Shown here one piece after another: positions 22,677-35,400 of a stretch of DNA of 64,000 bases; position 1 is the first letter of the stretch; each line of letters begins with the position of its first letter. The stretch is taken from NCBI GenBank assembly GCA_037903355.1, contig JBAJFE010000032.1, positions 620,001 to 684,000 on the forward strand, read 5' to 3'. Position numbers and translations under genes: made by a program. This DNA is from Trichuris trichiura (lineage: Eukaryota; Nematoda; Enoplea; Trichinellida; Trichuridae). Below the pieces are notes generated by a model. The model was not told where the DNA came from. It searched no databases and worked only from the letters and a program-made list of their open reading frames with translations.

Positions 22677-25600
22677 AGTGCCATACAACAGAATTTGACT
22701 GCCAATCCGCCTTCACTCAGTGCATCAATGCTTCAAAAGTGGGTGATGGCAAAATAGACTGCTCAAATGGATTCGACGAGGGTATCGGTTCGTGTTTCAG
22801 TTTAAGTTTCGAACTTTGATTGTTAAGGGTGCCCTAACGGCTACTTCCTCTGTCATGATCGTAGCGGGTGCCTGGAGCCTCGAAAGTTCATGGACGGCGT
22901 TCAAGATTGCTTCGACAATTCAGACGAGCGTAAGTTTTGTGAAAATGCCTATAATATTCAGGCAGCAAAATGCATTTTCAGCCTGTTTGCCTTCGGAATA
23001 CTTTTGCGAGGGCAGTAAAACGTGTATTGACCGATGTAAAGTTCAAGATGGCGTGCCGGACTGCCCCGATGGACAGGACGAAGGTACGTTTTGCATATTT
23101 TCACATTAAGGATAGTTTCCTCGAGGTCATTTTTGTACATTTCAATAATTGAAAAAGTTTCATTTTTTGGCTTCTTTTTGTACGGATTTTCTATGTCCCG
23201 TTGAAAAAAATTTTATTAATAAACTGTCCGTAGCTTTCGGGTCCGAACTTGACCCGTCATCAGCGGTCTAAGGATTGACGTATGAATAAAGTGCACTAGT
23301 AACGTGCAAGGTGTATAGCTGTTTAAAGGCCAGTGTTTTAAAGTGGGCCTTGTAGTTCTTTTCTCTTTGTCTGTCAGCAGTTCGAGCGGGTGTATCCAAT
23401 TTTAGTTGAGCAAGCAACAATTCGAGCGGGTTACAATATTCGTCCATATTTCATTTATTTCCGCTCCTTTATTTCGGTTGTAGGTTGTGTTGTTTCTAAT
23501 ATACAGAGCTTCCTTAATTTTTCGTAAGCGTGCATTCTTTTCATAACACAAAACTTTTGCGCCAAGGCTTAGATTGCAATGTGATGCGTGTTCCACAACA
23601 GCCGAGGCTAGTATTGCCTTCTCCATGGTGATCCTTGGGTCTGATATTGGTCTTCCACGTTGTCTTGTGTGGTTGTTGCCGTTGCTGAGAATGTTTTTAG
23701 CGTTGTTATAAGTGGTTAACCCCTTTATGTGTTCATTGAATCTGTGTTCGAGGGTGTTGCCCGTTTCCCCAATGTACACTCCTGAACAGGGACATTCGAT
23801 TGCGTAGACTAATCCTGTCCTTTTGTTTTCTGGGATTTTCGTTTTGTCCTTCCGGAGAATTGTCCTGAGGTTGAGGAAGTCTTTGAAAAAGACTCGGAAC
23901 CCTAACCGTTTTCCTAACTGGACAATCTTTTCTCCTAGTCCTGCCACATAGGGGATAACTAAGCGTATATCAGGCAAATTACTTAGTTGCCGTGATTCCT
24001 GGTTGCGCAGCTTTTGCTTGAATACTTGGTCAATAAAAGATTTCGGGTAGTCATTTTTGTAGAATGTTTTTCTAATGTAGTTGAATTCCGATCAGAGAAA
24101 TTAGAAAAACATTCTACAAAAATGACTACCCGAAATCTTTTATTGACCAAGTATTCAAGCAAAAGCTGCGCAACCAGGAATCACGGCAACTAAGTAATTT
24201 GCCTGATATACGCTTAGTTATCCCCTATGTGGCAGGACTAGGAGAAAAGATTGTCCAGTTAGGAAAACGGTTAGGGTTCCGAGTCTTTTTCAAAGACTTC
24301 CTCAACCTCAGGACAATTCTCCGGAAGGACAAAACGAAAATCCCAGAAAACAAAAGGACAGGATTAGTCTACGCAATCGAATGTCCCTGTTCAGGAGTGT
24401 ACATTGGGGAAACGGGCAACACCCTCGAACACAGATTCAATGAACACATAAAGGGGTTAACCACTTATAACAACGCTAAAAACATTCTCAGCAACGGCAA
24501 CAACCACACAAGACAACGTGGAAGACCAATATCAGACCCAAGGATCACCATGGAGAAGGCAATACTAGCCTCGGCTGTTGTGGAACACGCATCACATTGC
24601 AATCTAAGCCTTGGCGCAAAAGTTTTGTGTTATGAAAAGAATGCACGCTTACGAAAAATTAAGGAAGCTCTGTATATTAGAAACAACACAACCTACAACC
24701 GAAATAAAGGAGCGGAAATAAATGAAATATGGACGAATATTGTAACCCGCTCGAATTGTTGCTCGCTCAACTAAAATTGGATACACCCGCTCGAACTGCT
24801 GACAGACAAAGAGAAAAGAACTACAAGGCCCACTTTAAAACACTGGCCTTTAAACAGCTATACACCTTGCACGTTACTAGTGCACTTTATTCATACGTCA
24901 ATCCTTAGACCGCTGATGACGGGTCAAGTTCGGACCCGAAAGCTACGGACAGTTTATTAATAAAAGTTTTTTCAACGGGACGTAGCAAATCCGTACAAAA
25001 AGAAGCCAAAAAATGAAATTATTTGGTCCCGTACGAAGACACTATATCTTCAATTGAAAAAGTTATCCATTAATATTTCTCCGTTTAGCACTCTTTTTGT
25101 GACTTAAGGGTGTTTTTGTTTATAAATGCGCACAGCAGCGAAAATTGTGTTAACATGGGTAGCGAACCAAATCATTTTTGCATTAACTCTTGAAAATAAG
25201 TGCGGAGAGTATTAATTTAGCTCTGCCCCTCCTGAACGTGTAAATCTTAAACGACAGAGCTCCGTAAAGGTAAAAATTACCTGTTTTACAATTTTTCAAA
25301 AACTATCCGACATACGTTTCAGTCATCTCAGAATTATGAATTTCTGCTGCCTATCTGTTAATGGTTACGACGACATATATTAAGATAGGAGAGAATTTCG
25401 ATTGCAGAATACATTTTCATTCACTAAACTCAATATAGCTGGTTTAAGGTGTATAAGCGGTTTAAATGTAACTTCTTGGTACGGGACCGTATAGTTTCAT
25501 GTTGAGTTTCTTTTACGGAAATCTGTCCCGTTGATAATATTTATTATTCCGGAGCTTTCGGGTCAAGCGAGACCCGTCTTCAGCGGTGTTAATATAAAGC

Positions 25601-26406
25601 AACGACGTAACGAAAATTCACGGTGTCCTGTCACGGTGACACCGTGAATTTTCGTTACGTCGTTGCTTTATATTAACACCGCTGAAGACGGGTCTCGCTT
25701 GACTCGAAAGCTCCGGAATAATAAATATTATCAACGGGACAGATTTCCGTAAAAGAAACTCAACATATAAGCGGTTTATTGTTAAAAACGAGCAATTTTG
25801 AATGAGCGGAACTAAAGTTATGGCGGACTTGTTAGGTCAGCATCTTCGGTGGATTTACATTGCAGAAGGCAGAGCATATTCAAAGGTTGGCAGGGGGAAG
25901 GTCAGTATCAAAAGTTTTGCGTTTTCCATATTCGTTTTGTACGTTTTGTAAACTGTCGACTTATCTTCTATCAATACATCAGGCTCTTATCATGCGTTCA
26001 TATTGCTAACTTACTGGATTGCTTCAGCTAAAATCAAGCGGTATATACCCTATCTTTCTTTTGCCGGAAAATTTGTCTTTAATTCTCCGGTTTATTTTAA
26101 GAGATAGCGATTGAAAGGCAGTGTAAAATTTAAAGCATCCAATTTTCAGAATGTTCCCCGTTTCAATTCCATTGTCGTTGTGGGCAACCGCGTTGCATCA
26201 ACTTGGATAAGTTTAATAACTCAAGATTGGATTGTTTGGACGGATCCGATGAACCTTCATCGCCTGAATATCTCAGCGACAGACACTGCCTCGTCGAACA
26301 GGCTCGAAATGCTCTTCCGTCAGAGCTGATCACTTCGTCTCACCTTGTCTTTTGCGACGACTCGCTAGACGTGAAGTGCAACACTGACGCGAACGAAGTG
26401 TGCTTG
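22677..26406 (+). CDS. mua-3: mua-3 exons 1-4: four LDL-receptor class A modules
   Basis: Exons 22677-22781, 22828-22929, 22982-23083 and 26150-26406. Each carries one LDLa module with the Cys spacing and the acidic calcium cage before the last Cys: [26 protein letters not shown] and DCLDGSDE. Introns 1 and 2 are about 50 bp, but intron 3 (23084-26149, 3.07 kb) is swollen by two Penelope-like insertions. Exon 4 runs on into the first EGF-like module ([18 protein letters not shown]). Exon 1 begins in phase 1 after TTTTCAG, so at least one further exon precedes it. Confidence 0.87.
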
Positions 26407-29400
26407 GTAGGGCATTTTATACGTATAGTGAGAAATGGTTTCAAGCAACAGCAAATCGTTAGGTCGTACTTGGAAAACCGCACTGCGCCTGCAGACCAGG
26501 TTTCATAAAGCTCAAGCATGATCATGCATGTTTCCCGACCAGTGCTACACTATGGAAAGCAGTGGCAATGACCGATGGTTGGTTGAACCGTCCGCTACAG
26601 CCACCGGTATTTCGGAATGACCATTGCTCTCCATACTCCAACAGTTCATGTCTTGGGCGAAATGAGCAATGCTCCAAAACGGGTGAAGTCTTCAGTTGCA
26701 GTTGCAAGGAAGGGCATATACGTCATCCAAAGACTCATAAATGCGCAGGTAAACAGATCACTTATTATAGCACGGTTTTAAAGGCTACCTTGCAGAGTTG
26801 GTCGATGAATGTAGCGATCGGACATTAAATGATTGTGATCCAGGAGCAACATGTATAGATAATCCTATTTCTTATGAATGCCTATGCAAGGAAGGCTATT
26901 TGGATGTTTCACCTTCTCCTCGAAAATATCCCGGTCGAAAATGCATTCCGCGTAAGAATTTATCGTCTTTTTGTTAGGTGTCAAGTCATTTAAGGTTTTT
27001 CTCGCAGTGGTCGATGAGTGCAAGGACACAAGAACAAATGACTGCGACCCAAACTCGACTTGTCTGGACCTTCCTAGCGGCTATACATGCCGTTGCAAAG
27101 CTGGATTCCGCGACGCTTCTCCTGAACCAAAGCACTATCCAGGAAGAAGGTGCTCTGCATGTACGTCTTCCTTCGCCTTTGCTATTATAGAACGTAAATA
27201 TAGTACTAACCTTTAGTGAAGAACGAATGTGCCAGTGCGGTAAGAAACAATTGTTCAGCCAACTCGATCTGCGTAGATACGGCCGATAGCTACGCATGCA
27301 GGTGCAAGACCGGATTTGTGGACCGTTCTCCGGAACCCATCTTATTTCCAGGCCGTATTTGTTTGAAACGTAACATGCGCTTATAAAGTTGCAATCATAT
27401 TTTGATCTGACAAATGCCTAGTCGTGAATGAATGCAAGAATGACTCGTTAAACGACTGCGACAAAGTCAATGCACACTGCATAGACACGGTTGACTCCTT
27501 CGTTTGCCAGTGTAAAACTGGGTTCATTGATCAAGATCCGCAAAGAGCAGGTCGAATTTGTACAACAGGTAAACCTTTGTTGTAGTTGTGATTGCTCCGA
27601 TTTTGGACCACCTCATTCTGTACTCCATGAAATTTGGAGGTTGCGTGAATGATTTATTTGCATCAAGTTTTCCGCCCCATTGGTTGTCGACGTTTCGGTA
27701 CAACCGGTTTCGACGTTTGGCATTCGTTAGCTTTATATTTTCCATTAATAGAAATGCTTTAGCAATTCAGGGGAATACTTTTCGCAGAAAAAGAATTTTT
27801 GTAACAAGTTTTTAGATTCTGAGGAAGAGAATGCGTCACCTATAGAGTAAGAAGTGTTACCAGAAAATGTATGGCTGATTTGATTTCCAAACTTTTCATC
27901 ATCGTTTCGCAGTACCCAAAGAACAATTAGAAAAGGTTGAATGTAATAGCGAAACGTATATCCTTTATTTGCTGCTACAATTCGGCATCAAGGCCTGAAC
28001 GCGAGAAGTTGCTGAACTCATTTCCAAGTTTGTTCTTTTGTGTCGAATGTAGGAACTCGAAATGAAAACCGCAAATTAGGGAGTAGCGTCCTTGAGGTGT
28101 CCATATGTGGCATAGCAGTTTGTCCGAAGCGGAGGGAAAACCGCAGTTATTGACGCTGCTTACCACGGACGTGCCCTCAACCACCGTTGTCCTCCTTTTT
28201 TGACTATCTTTTCGATAGCCTCAATCTGGTTTCCTCTCGACGGAATTATCAACGGTCTCTCTTGCGGACCGACAGAAATTCCGTGGGAAGATGTTCGCTC
28301 TGATTGGTCGTTCTGAAGCTTAACCGGTGTCCTGTTTTCCAACAATAGAATAATAACTTGCGGCTTGTCGGTCGCCTGTCATGACTGCCAACGGTGCAGT
28401 CGAATGTGAACGCGGAGTATGACCCTACAGTTCCGTTTGTGCACAGGGAGATTCAGACAACCGTTTCCTGGGCGATTTCCCGTTGCCTTTGGGCTGGGAA
28501 TATTTTTACTTGGGCTTCCACCCGCACTTGGAGTATCCTTAAGTAAAATTTTCTCTTTTGCTAATAGCAGCCGAGTTTTTCATTACTATTTGACCTTTTT
28601 TGAAGTTCAGAAAAATGTAACATATTGAGTAGAATGAAAGGCTGCAGACTGTTTTACCGATATTTTCCGACAGTTGACTTCTTTCAGCGAAAAATCCATG
28701 TCTTGAACGCTCATTGAACGATTGCGCCAACGATGCGATATGCTTTCCAAAGCACTCAGGGCAGTACGAGTGCGCCTGCGCTCATGGTTTTGTGGACTTG
28801 TCCAAGGACAAGAGTAAACCTGGCAGAATATGCCGGCAACGTATGAGAAAAACATTTAACAATGTGGATGGAAATTTAACTTGTTTAATTGTAGTAATGA
28901 ATGAATGCCAACTTGGTATGCATCACTGTGATCCAGTAGCTATTTGCATAGATACTGCCGAATCTTACAAGTGCGTCTGTCCTGATGGTTGGATCGACAT
29001 TTCGGAAAATCTTAGCGAAAGGCCCGGTCGAAAATGCGTAAAGAGTAAGCTGCACATCGACCCAACTTTCCGTTGCTTTGCCATCTTGTAAATGCCAATG
29101 CCCTTTTAGAGGAGAATGAATGTTTGAATTCGAATAAGAACGAATGTTCCCCAGACGCAGATTGTATAGATACAGAGCATGGCTACTTATGTCACTGCCA
29201 TGTAGGGTACGTTGACGTGTCTCCCAAGTATGGCAAGCAGCCGGGACGGATTTGCAAAGAAAGTAAGCCTCTGTTTTTTCTACGGTTCAGGAAAAGTTGC
29301 GCAATACGACATTAGCATATTGTGCTAAAATTTAATTTTTATAGTCTCTAACCTACTTTTTGCTGATTGGTTGTAAACTGCGTCGCGAAGGAACTAATTT

Positions 29401-32400
29401 CAGTGTATACTTTTTGTTTGTTCAATCGCTCCAATTGTCAATCTGCTTTTTTGAATCAGTTTGGAAGCGTTACTGTAAACAAAAGAAGAGCAAAATGTCG
29501 GAAGCTTTTGAGATTATTCATCTCGCAGCGGACGTTGGGCTTTGCTTTTCAGAATTCCTGTTTTGATCTGTCACACGATGTCGCAGGTAGCGTTTCAGCT
29601 AGCGTAGCTTTGCGAATTTCAAAATGAACGCTGATTGCATCGAGCGCGTCGACTGCAACTCTGCTTTTGCCTCTTCATTTTGAAAGTTTCAGCAGCATTA
29701 ATTTCCTGTATTGGGGAATAACCATTAAATGTTTACCATGTTTCACTTTTGCTCTGGCATGTACCTTGAAAAAGCACGTTTAAGAGGAATCATGTTGTTC
29801 TATTTAATAAAAGAGAAACAGTACGATGAGCTGAGAGAATATCAGATGGCATTTGCGCCGACAGGATGGTGTTATCAGTACCGGGTTAAGAGGGTGCAGA
29901 AGAGCTCCGGAAACAAAGGTAATTTTCTAAGTTTAGGGATCAACAAAACAAGGAAGGTAAAGGCTTGCGAGCACTGCCTGACGAACACTGGGTTGTAGCT
30001 GTACGAGAACTAAAAGGAACATTTTCATATAAATAAACCGTCCCCAAACCGCCTTGTGGAAAACTCAGGAGTGTGGAAAATCAGCGCCTCTTCGAATGCC
30101 TGAATCGACCATGATAGGTGGCATTATAATTTGCTTTTCGTTGCTGTCTACATAGCTAGAAAATGCGTTCTGTTACCGGCTCCTGCCGGTAAATGACCGC
30201 CATTATCCTGTGGTATAGCTTGAAGGAATCTCTTTATAATGAAAGGCGAACCACCATGGCAAAAAGCGCTCTTTTGTTTTCAGTGGGATTAAGAAAGGGG
30301 TTTGCAACTTAAGTTGCAGCAGCCTGATTACGCATCTATTGTGGATTTCTGGCGTTCACCGTTTGCAAAATTATTAAAATTTTTGTGGACGAAGCAGCGA
30401 AAACTGTGTTAAGCAAATAGGACGTCGTTCTGCTGCTGCGCACTCTCACATCAGGTCTGGGATAAGCAAAATCTTCTGTGCTCAAATTCAGGCAAAGATC
30501 GGAAGTGTTGCAATGTGGAGCGTACTCGTTAGACATTGCCCCTTTTGCTGACCTTAGACCTTAGTTGCCAAATGCAGCGCGGTTTTTCTCTAATAGCTAA
30601 CAGTTCAGTTTTTCATCGCTCTGCAACGTAGTCAGGCAAATTCTCCGTGAAACGCAGTGGGACCTCCGTCATCTGAAACCTGTACGTTTGTTTGGTCTTT
30701 CTGTGGCTTTCTCTCGCTCTGTATAAGCGTATTTGTAAAATACTGAAGCAAGCACCCCAGTGACAAAAGTACTAGGACCTTTTTTAGGGAAATCATAGAA
30801 AAACAGGCCATGTTGCTTTCGGGGCGATCTAGGAAGTGTTTACTACGTCATCTACATAAAAGGTTCTTTACAGGGACAATGAATGAGATCAGCTCGGTAT
30901 AGTGCAGCAACGATATTTATTTATGAGTGCACTCAGCTCACTGAGCTCTAAACCGCTTTCGCGGTCGGCTGTTAATTCGGGTGAACAATCTTGTTTGATC
31001 TGGCGCAGGTTGAGTTGGTTCCCACGAGTATTGGCCGTTGGCCTAAGGTCGAAGGAACGCTGGGAAGCCTGTTCAGTCGCTATGAAGACCTTTTGACTAC
31101 TACCTTGGAAGAGCCAAATGAGGATCCACTGCCCTATTTTCTAGACCTCCGGTCTTCGAAAACCCTGTTAAATGAATTTTGCCAGAAGATGAGCTAGCCG
31201 TACACAGTAAAGACGCTTAGGCCAACACGCCGCTGCACCCTCTGCCTTCTGGAGTTTGCCTTTTTTTCAACGAGAGTACAAGGCCTGCTAAATTTGAAAT
31301 GCTATTATTTTTGTAACACTGAAATCTACCGGTCAGTCAAACTGCGGGGTAGGACGTTTTCCATAGATAGCTCGCTATATTCAGGTGGCTCTGAGTTTCA
31401 GGTCTCCACTCAGGGAATGCAACAAGCTGACAGCTGTATCCGATTTTAAAAAATTACAAAATCTTTATAATAAGGCATGGTTTCCAAAATAAAATTTAAA
31501 TGTTGGATATTGCTGTCTTAAGTGGCAAAGTGCTATTTAAGTTCATTTAAATATAATAAAATTGAATGAAACAATTTTTCCTTAAAGATGAACTCAGATA
31601 GGAGCACATTTTTGGCTGAACTGGTTCTTTTTTTTAGTGACCGATGAGTGCGCCTTGAATTATCATGATTGTTCAATACACGCAGACTGCATCGACACTG
31701 CGGAGTCTTACCTCTGCCGTTGCAAGGACGGCTTTTCCGATAGGTCGGCGCAAGCAGACAAGTTTCCGGGTCGTATCTGCGTTGCGGGTAAGCACATGAA
31801 GCGCATGCAGTCTAAGGAAACCAAGAAAAGATCAAAAGAGGTTTCCTTTTTCGCACATTTCAGAGTTTGCCTCTTTTGACGCACTTTGCAAATCTTTGCG
31901 TAGGTTGTTTATGCCTGAAACGTTACGACGTAAGTCGTTTAATGTATTATTAATTTTGGGTTTGGAATGTTTGCCGTTTATCACGCGCTTATTTCTTGGT
32001 GAGCAAAAAACGTCTAATATTTTTGTAGGTCCATTTATGAGCGATTTTTTCTGCAAAGTGGACGATCCTTTGAGCTGCAACGTCGCTTTGCTGGAGGTAT
32101 GCTTGTTTTCAAATGGTACTTACAAGTGCGGTTGCCCCCAAGGTGTCTCAAGGCTTCCGGATGGCCGTTGCAAGGGTATAACCTTTTCTTCAAAATATAA
32201 TGCTTCAGTCAGCCTTTGTAGCCGTCAACGAGTGCAGAGAACCGCGGCTTAATGATTGTGACAAAAATGCTGAATGCATTGATGAGCCTGAATCTTATAC
32301 CTGCCAGTGCAAGCCTGGTTATGTCGACGCTTCTGCGGCACTCCGTCAGAAAGCTGGACGCATTTGCAAAGCTTGTATGTTGTTAATAGCCAGCTTGTAG

Positions 32401-35400
32401 GTTTACTAAGTTATTTCAGTGGTCAATGAGTGCGCAGAACCTAAGAAACATGACGTGAATTGTGATCAGAATGCTTTATGCATCGACACTGACCTGTCTT
32501 TCACGTGCCGATGTTTACCCGGCTATGTAGACGTATCTGAAAATTATAATGACCTTCCTGGAAGACATTGCAAAGAAGGTAATGCTGTTATTTTTAATAG
32601 TATTCCCTTGAGCTAGTATAGCATTATCTAAATGTAAAATAAGCTTAATGCGTTCAATTAAACTGAGGTGGAAAATACCAACGAATGAGTATGCGCGAAA
32701 AAGCTAGTAAATTTATAAGTGAATGTCGTTATTAACTTCTTCTTTAGCTGTTAACGAATGCTTGGATCGTAAGCTTCACGATTGTTCTGTAAACGCTCTA
32801 TGCGAGGACGCCAAGGAAGGTTACACGTGTCATTGCCGCGAGGGTTTTGTCGACGTGTCTCCTGACGTGGATCACTTTCCCGGGCGTGCGTGCGTTTTGC
32901 CTAAAAAAATGGCTGCCCCCATAGAAGAGTCGTATAATAGCGATTCCTGTGACCCAAGCAATCCGAACGCTTGCAAAGGAGCAGAGAAGTGCATGGAAGT
33001 TGACGGCCACTTCATTTGCCATTGCCCTCCCAATGCTGAACGTTTCGAGGACGGAACGTGCACCAGTATGATCGACACCGTAACTGTGACTCTTGTGACT
33101 TTCTCCTTTACTTAAGTGATCAACGCTTGCGACAGAAATGAGACAAACGAGTGCGACAAAAATGCCGTATGTTCCAACATTCTGGATTCCTATTCATGTC
33201 AGTGCAAACCAGGTTTTATTGATACCTCAGACGACCCTGTCAAGTTGCCTGGCCGAAAATGCAAAGAAGGTATTTTGCCGTCTTGCTCATATCAAGCGCA
33301 AGCTAAAGATTATTGATTTTAGTTGTTAACGAGTGCGCTTCCGTAACTTTGAACGACTGTTCACCTTATGCGGAATGCATTGACACTAGAGAAGGCTATG
33401 CTTGTTCATGTAAGCCAGGCTATCTGGATGTCTCTTCGAGATTTGATTTGCCAGCGGGTAGAAAATGCTACAACAGTAAGTAGCTGCGGCCCTTCTTTCA
33501 AACGATAGATGACGGCTGTTCTTTCAGCAACGAATGAGTGTGCTGTGAAAAATTTGAATACATGTGACGATAATGCGGATTGCATCGACCTACCCGAAGG
33601 ATACACATGTCAATGCGTTCCCGGTTACGTGGACGTTTCAAGCAGCGCCAAACTTGCTCCCGGAAGAGTGTGCACAATTCGTATGTGCCCATCTGGTGGC
33701 AGATTGTTTTGTAACTGTTTAGTTTAAATGCAGAAACCTACTGCCCGTCACAGCCGACTGATCTCATGTTTCTACTGGACGGTTCAGGCAGCATAGGCTC
33801 GTCGGTCTTTCGAGATGAAATCATGCGTTTCCTTCGAGATTTCATTTCCCTTTTTAACATCTCTCCCAACAAAACTCGCGTGGCGATTATCCAGTTCAGC
33901 GATCAAATTCGCCATGAGCTTGACTTCGCTCAATCGACAAGCATGACGGAGGTGGAAGAAAGTTTGAATGAAATCAACTACTTGACCGGACTCACGAAAA
34001 CTGGAAACGCAATGCATGATATGCTTGAGGTGGGATTCAGGTAAGTTCGAATAGAAGCTTTTGTCGTTTTCTACGGTGACTGATTCAAATGAATTTAGCA
34101 CGAAAAGAGGTGCTCGCCCTCTTGGTTCTGGCGTTCATCGAGTGGCCATTGTGATCACCGATGGCCGCTCCCAAGACGTAGTCACTTTTTCCGCCGTCGA
34201 AGCTAGAAGGAACGCTGTTCTTGTTTTCGCTGTTGGCGTTACGGATCACGTTTCAGAGGCAGAGTTAATAGAAATTGCCGGTGCCAAGGAAAGGGTTTTC
34301 CTGGTCAAAGATTTTACCGGACTGGACGTTCGACTAAGAAGTTTAATTCAAAAGGCTGCATGTCGTAAGTTTTGCTGTTTTGTACTTGCATTCGTAAACA
34401 GTAAGCAAGAGCATTTCTGACTTCTTAATCGGCAGCATACTCGCCGTGAAAGTTTTCGAGCAGCTGTAGCTGTTGCGTGTGTTAGAGCGCAAGCGTTCAA
34501 GATAGGTTAGAAAAACGTGGTGTTAAGTTTCTTTTCATTTTTGTTTTGGCCAAATTTTCTTTATTGAATCGTCAGCCATGCCAAATAAGGTGACACAAAG
34601 CGTTGAAGCTCAATTCGTTAGTGAAATTGTGTTTTGCTGCACGTAGATTTCATAGACGACAAAGCGTTTGGAAATAGGTTTTCCTCACTGTGGTAAAGAG
34701 GTTCGATTCGTTAATTTTTTCCATAAAACTTCCGTATGATAGACATAATGAAAGAGTTGCTCATTTCTCTTTTCTTTTTATAATTATTTGAGCGTGGAGT
34801 CACTGTCACTGCGTAGCTACTGGCGAAGAGGGTGACCTAAGCTTCAGTGTAGCTAATATACGAGCTAAACGCGAAAACTCGTTGTTTCTTGGCTAAAATG
34901 TTGTGTGCGCGTTGAAATAGACTTGGTAAACAAATACTGTTGCTATTGAGCGCTGGCAAAAAGGCCGACGGATATACCAGTTTAAACAACAATTTTTTCC
35001 CGTTTTAGCAGTGGAGAAATATGGGAAGTAAAACAAATGCATAATAAAAAGCAGGAAAAATGAATGAGCAAAAGATGGCTCTTTGTTGGTTATGCGTCCC
35101 ATCGTCATACTGTTGTTTTGCTGGCCATCCTGTTCTACCCCTTCTGAAGTGTAAGCCTCAATTTATGGCGTATATTTTGACTTAAGCATAGGTAAGGGGA
35201 GAACAGGACAGCTGACACGTTTGTCAGTGAAGGCAGGACAGGATGGGCGCATGCTCAATTGAAAAGGAGCCTGCATTTTTTAGACGGTGGGGCGCGTAAC
35301 CGACGAAACCTGAAAGTTTAGGCCGTAGTCGAAAAAAGTTAAGAAAACGCAAAAGGCGACAAGTGCAATCAGAAATAGAATAACATGTTAAGTTAGAAAC

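Larger units (their letters stand above)
23160..25051. mobile_element. Palindromic Penelope-like element (two inverted 5'-truncated copies)
   Basis: Two nearly identical arms (about 23160-24076 and 24100-25018) face each other across a spacer of about 23 bp. Each holds the PLE 3' end: the tail of the RT ORF, a GIY-YIG endonuclease ORF, and the terminal repeat with a hammerhead-like motif. An unpaired extension (about 25019-25051, GGTCCCGTACGAAGAC) is present at one end only. A perfect 13-bp direct repeat AATTGAAAAAGTT flanks the insertion (23147-23159 and 25052-25064). The arms differ at very few positions, so insertion was recent. It sits in intron 3 of the mua-3-like gene. Confidence 0.9.
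25465..25765. mobile_element. Short palindromic Penelope-like insertion
   Basis: A 301-bp insertion flanked by a perfect 13-bp direct repeat TATAAGCGGTTTA (25452-25464 and 25766-25778). It begins with an unpaired extension (CTTCTTGGTACGGGACCGTATAG) and continues as two inverted arms (about 25499-25630 and 25637-25767) meeting at CACGGTGTCCTGTCACGGTGACACCGTG. Each arm carries the PLE terminal repeat and a hammerhead-like motif. There is no coding sequence. The design is the same as the 23.16-25.05 kb insertion, but severely 5'-truncated. Confidence 0.88.
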
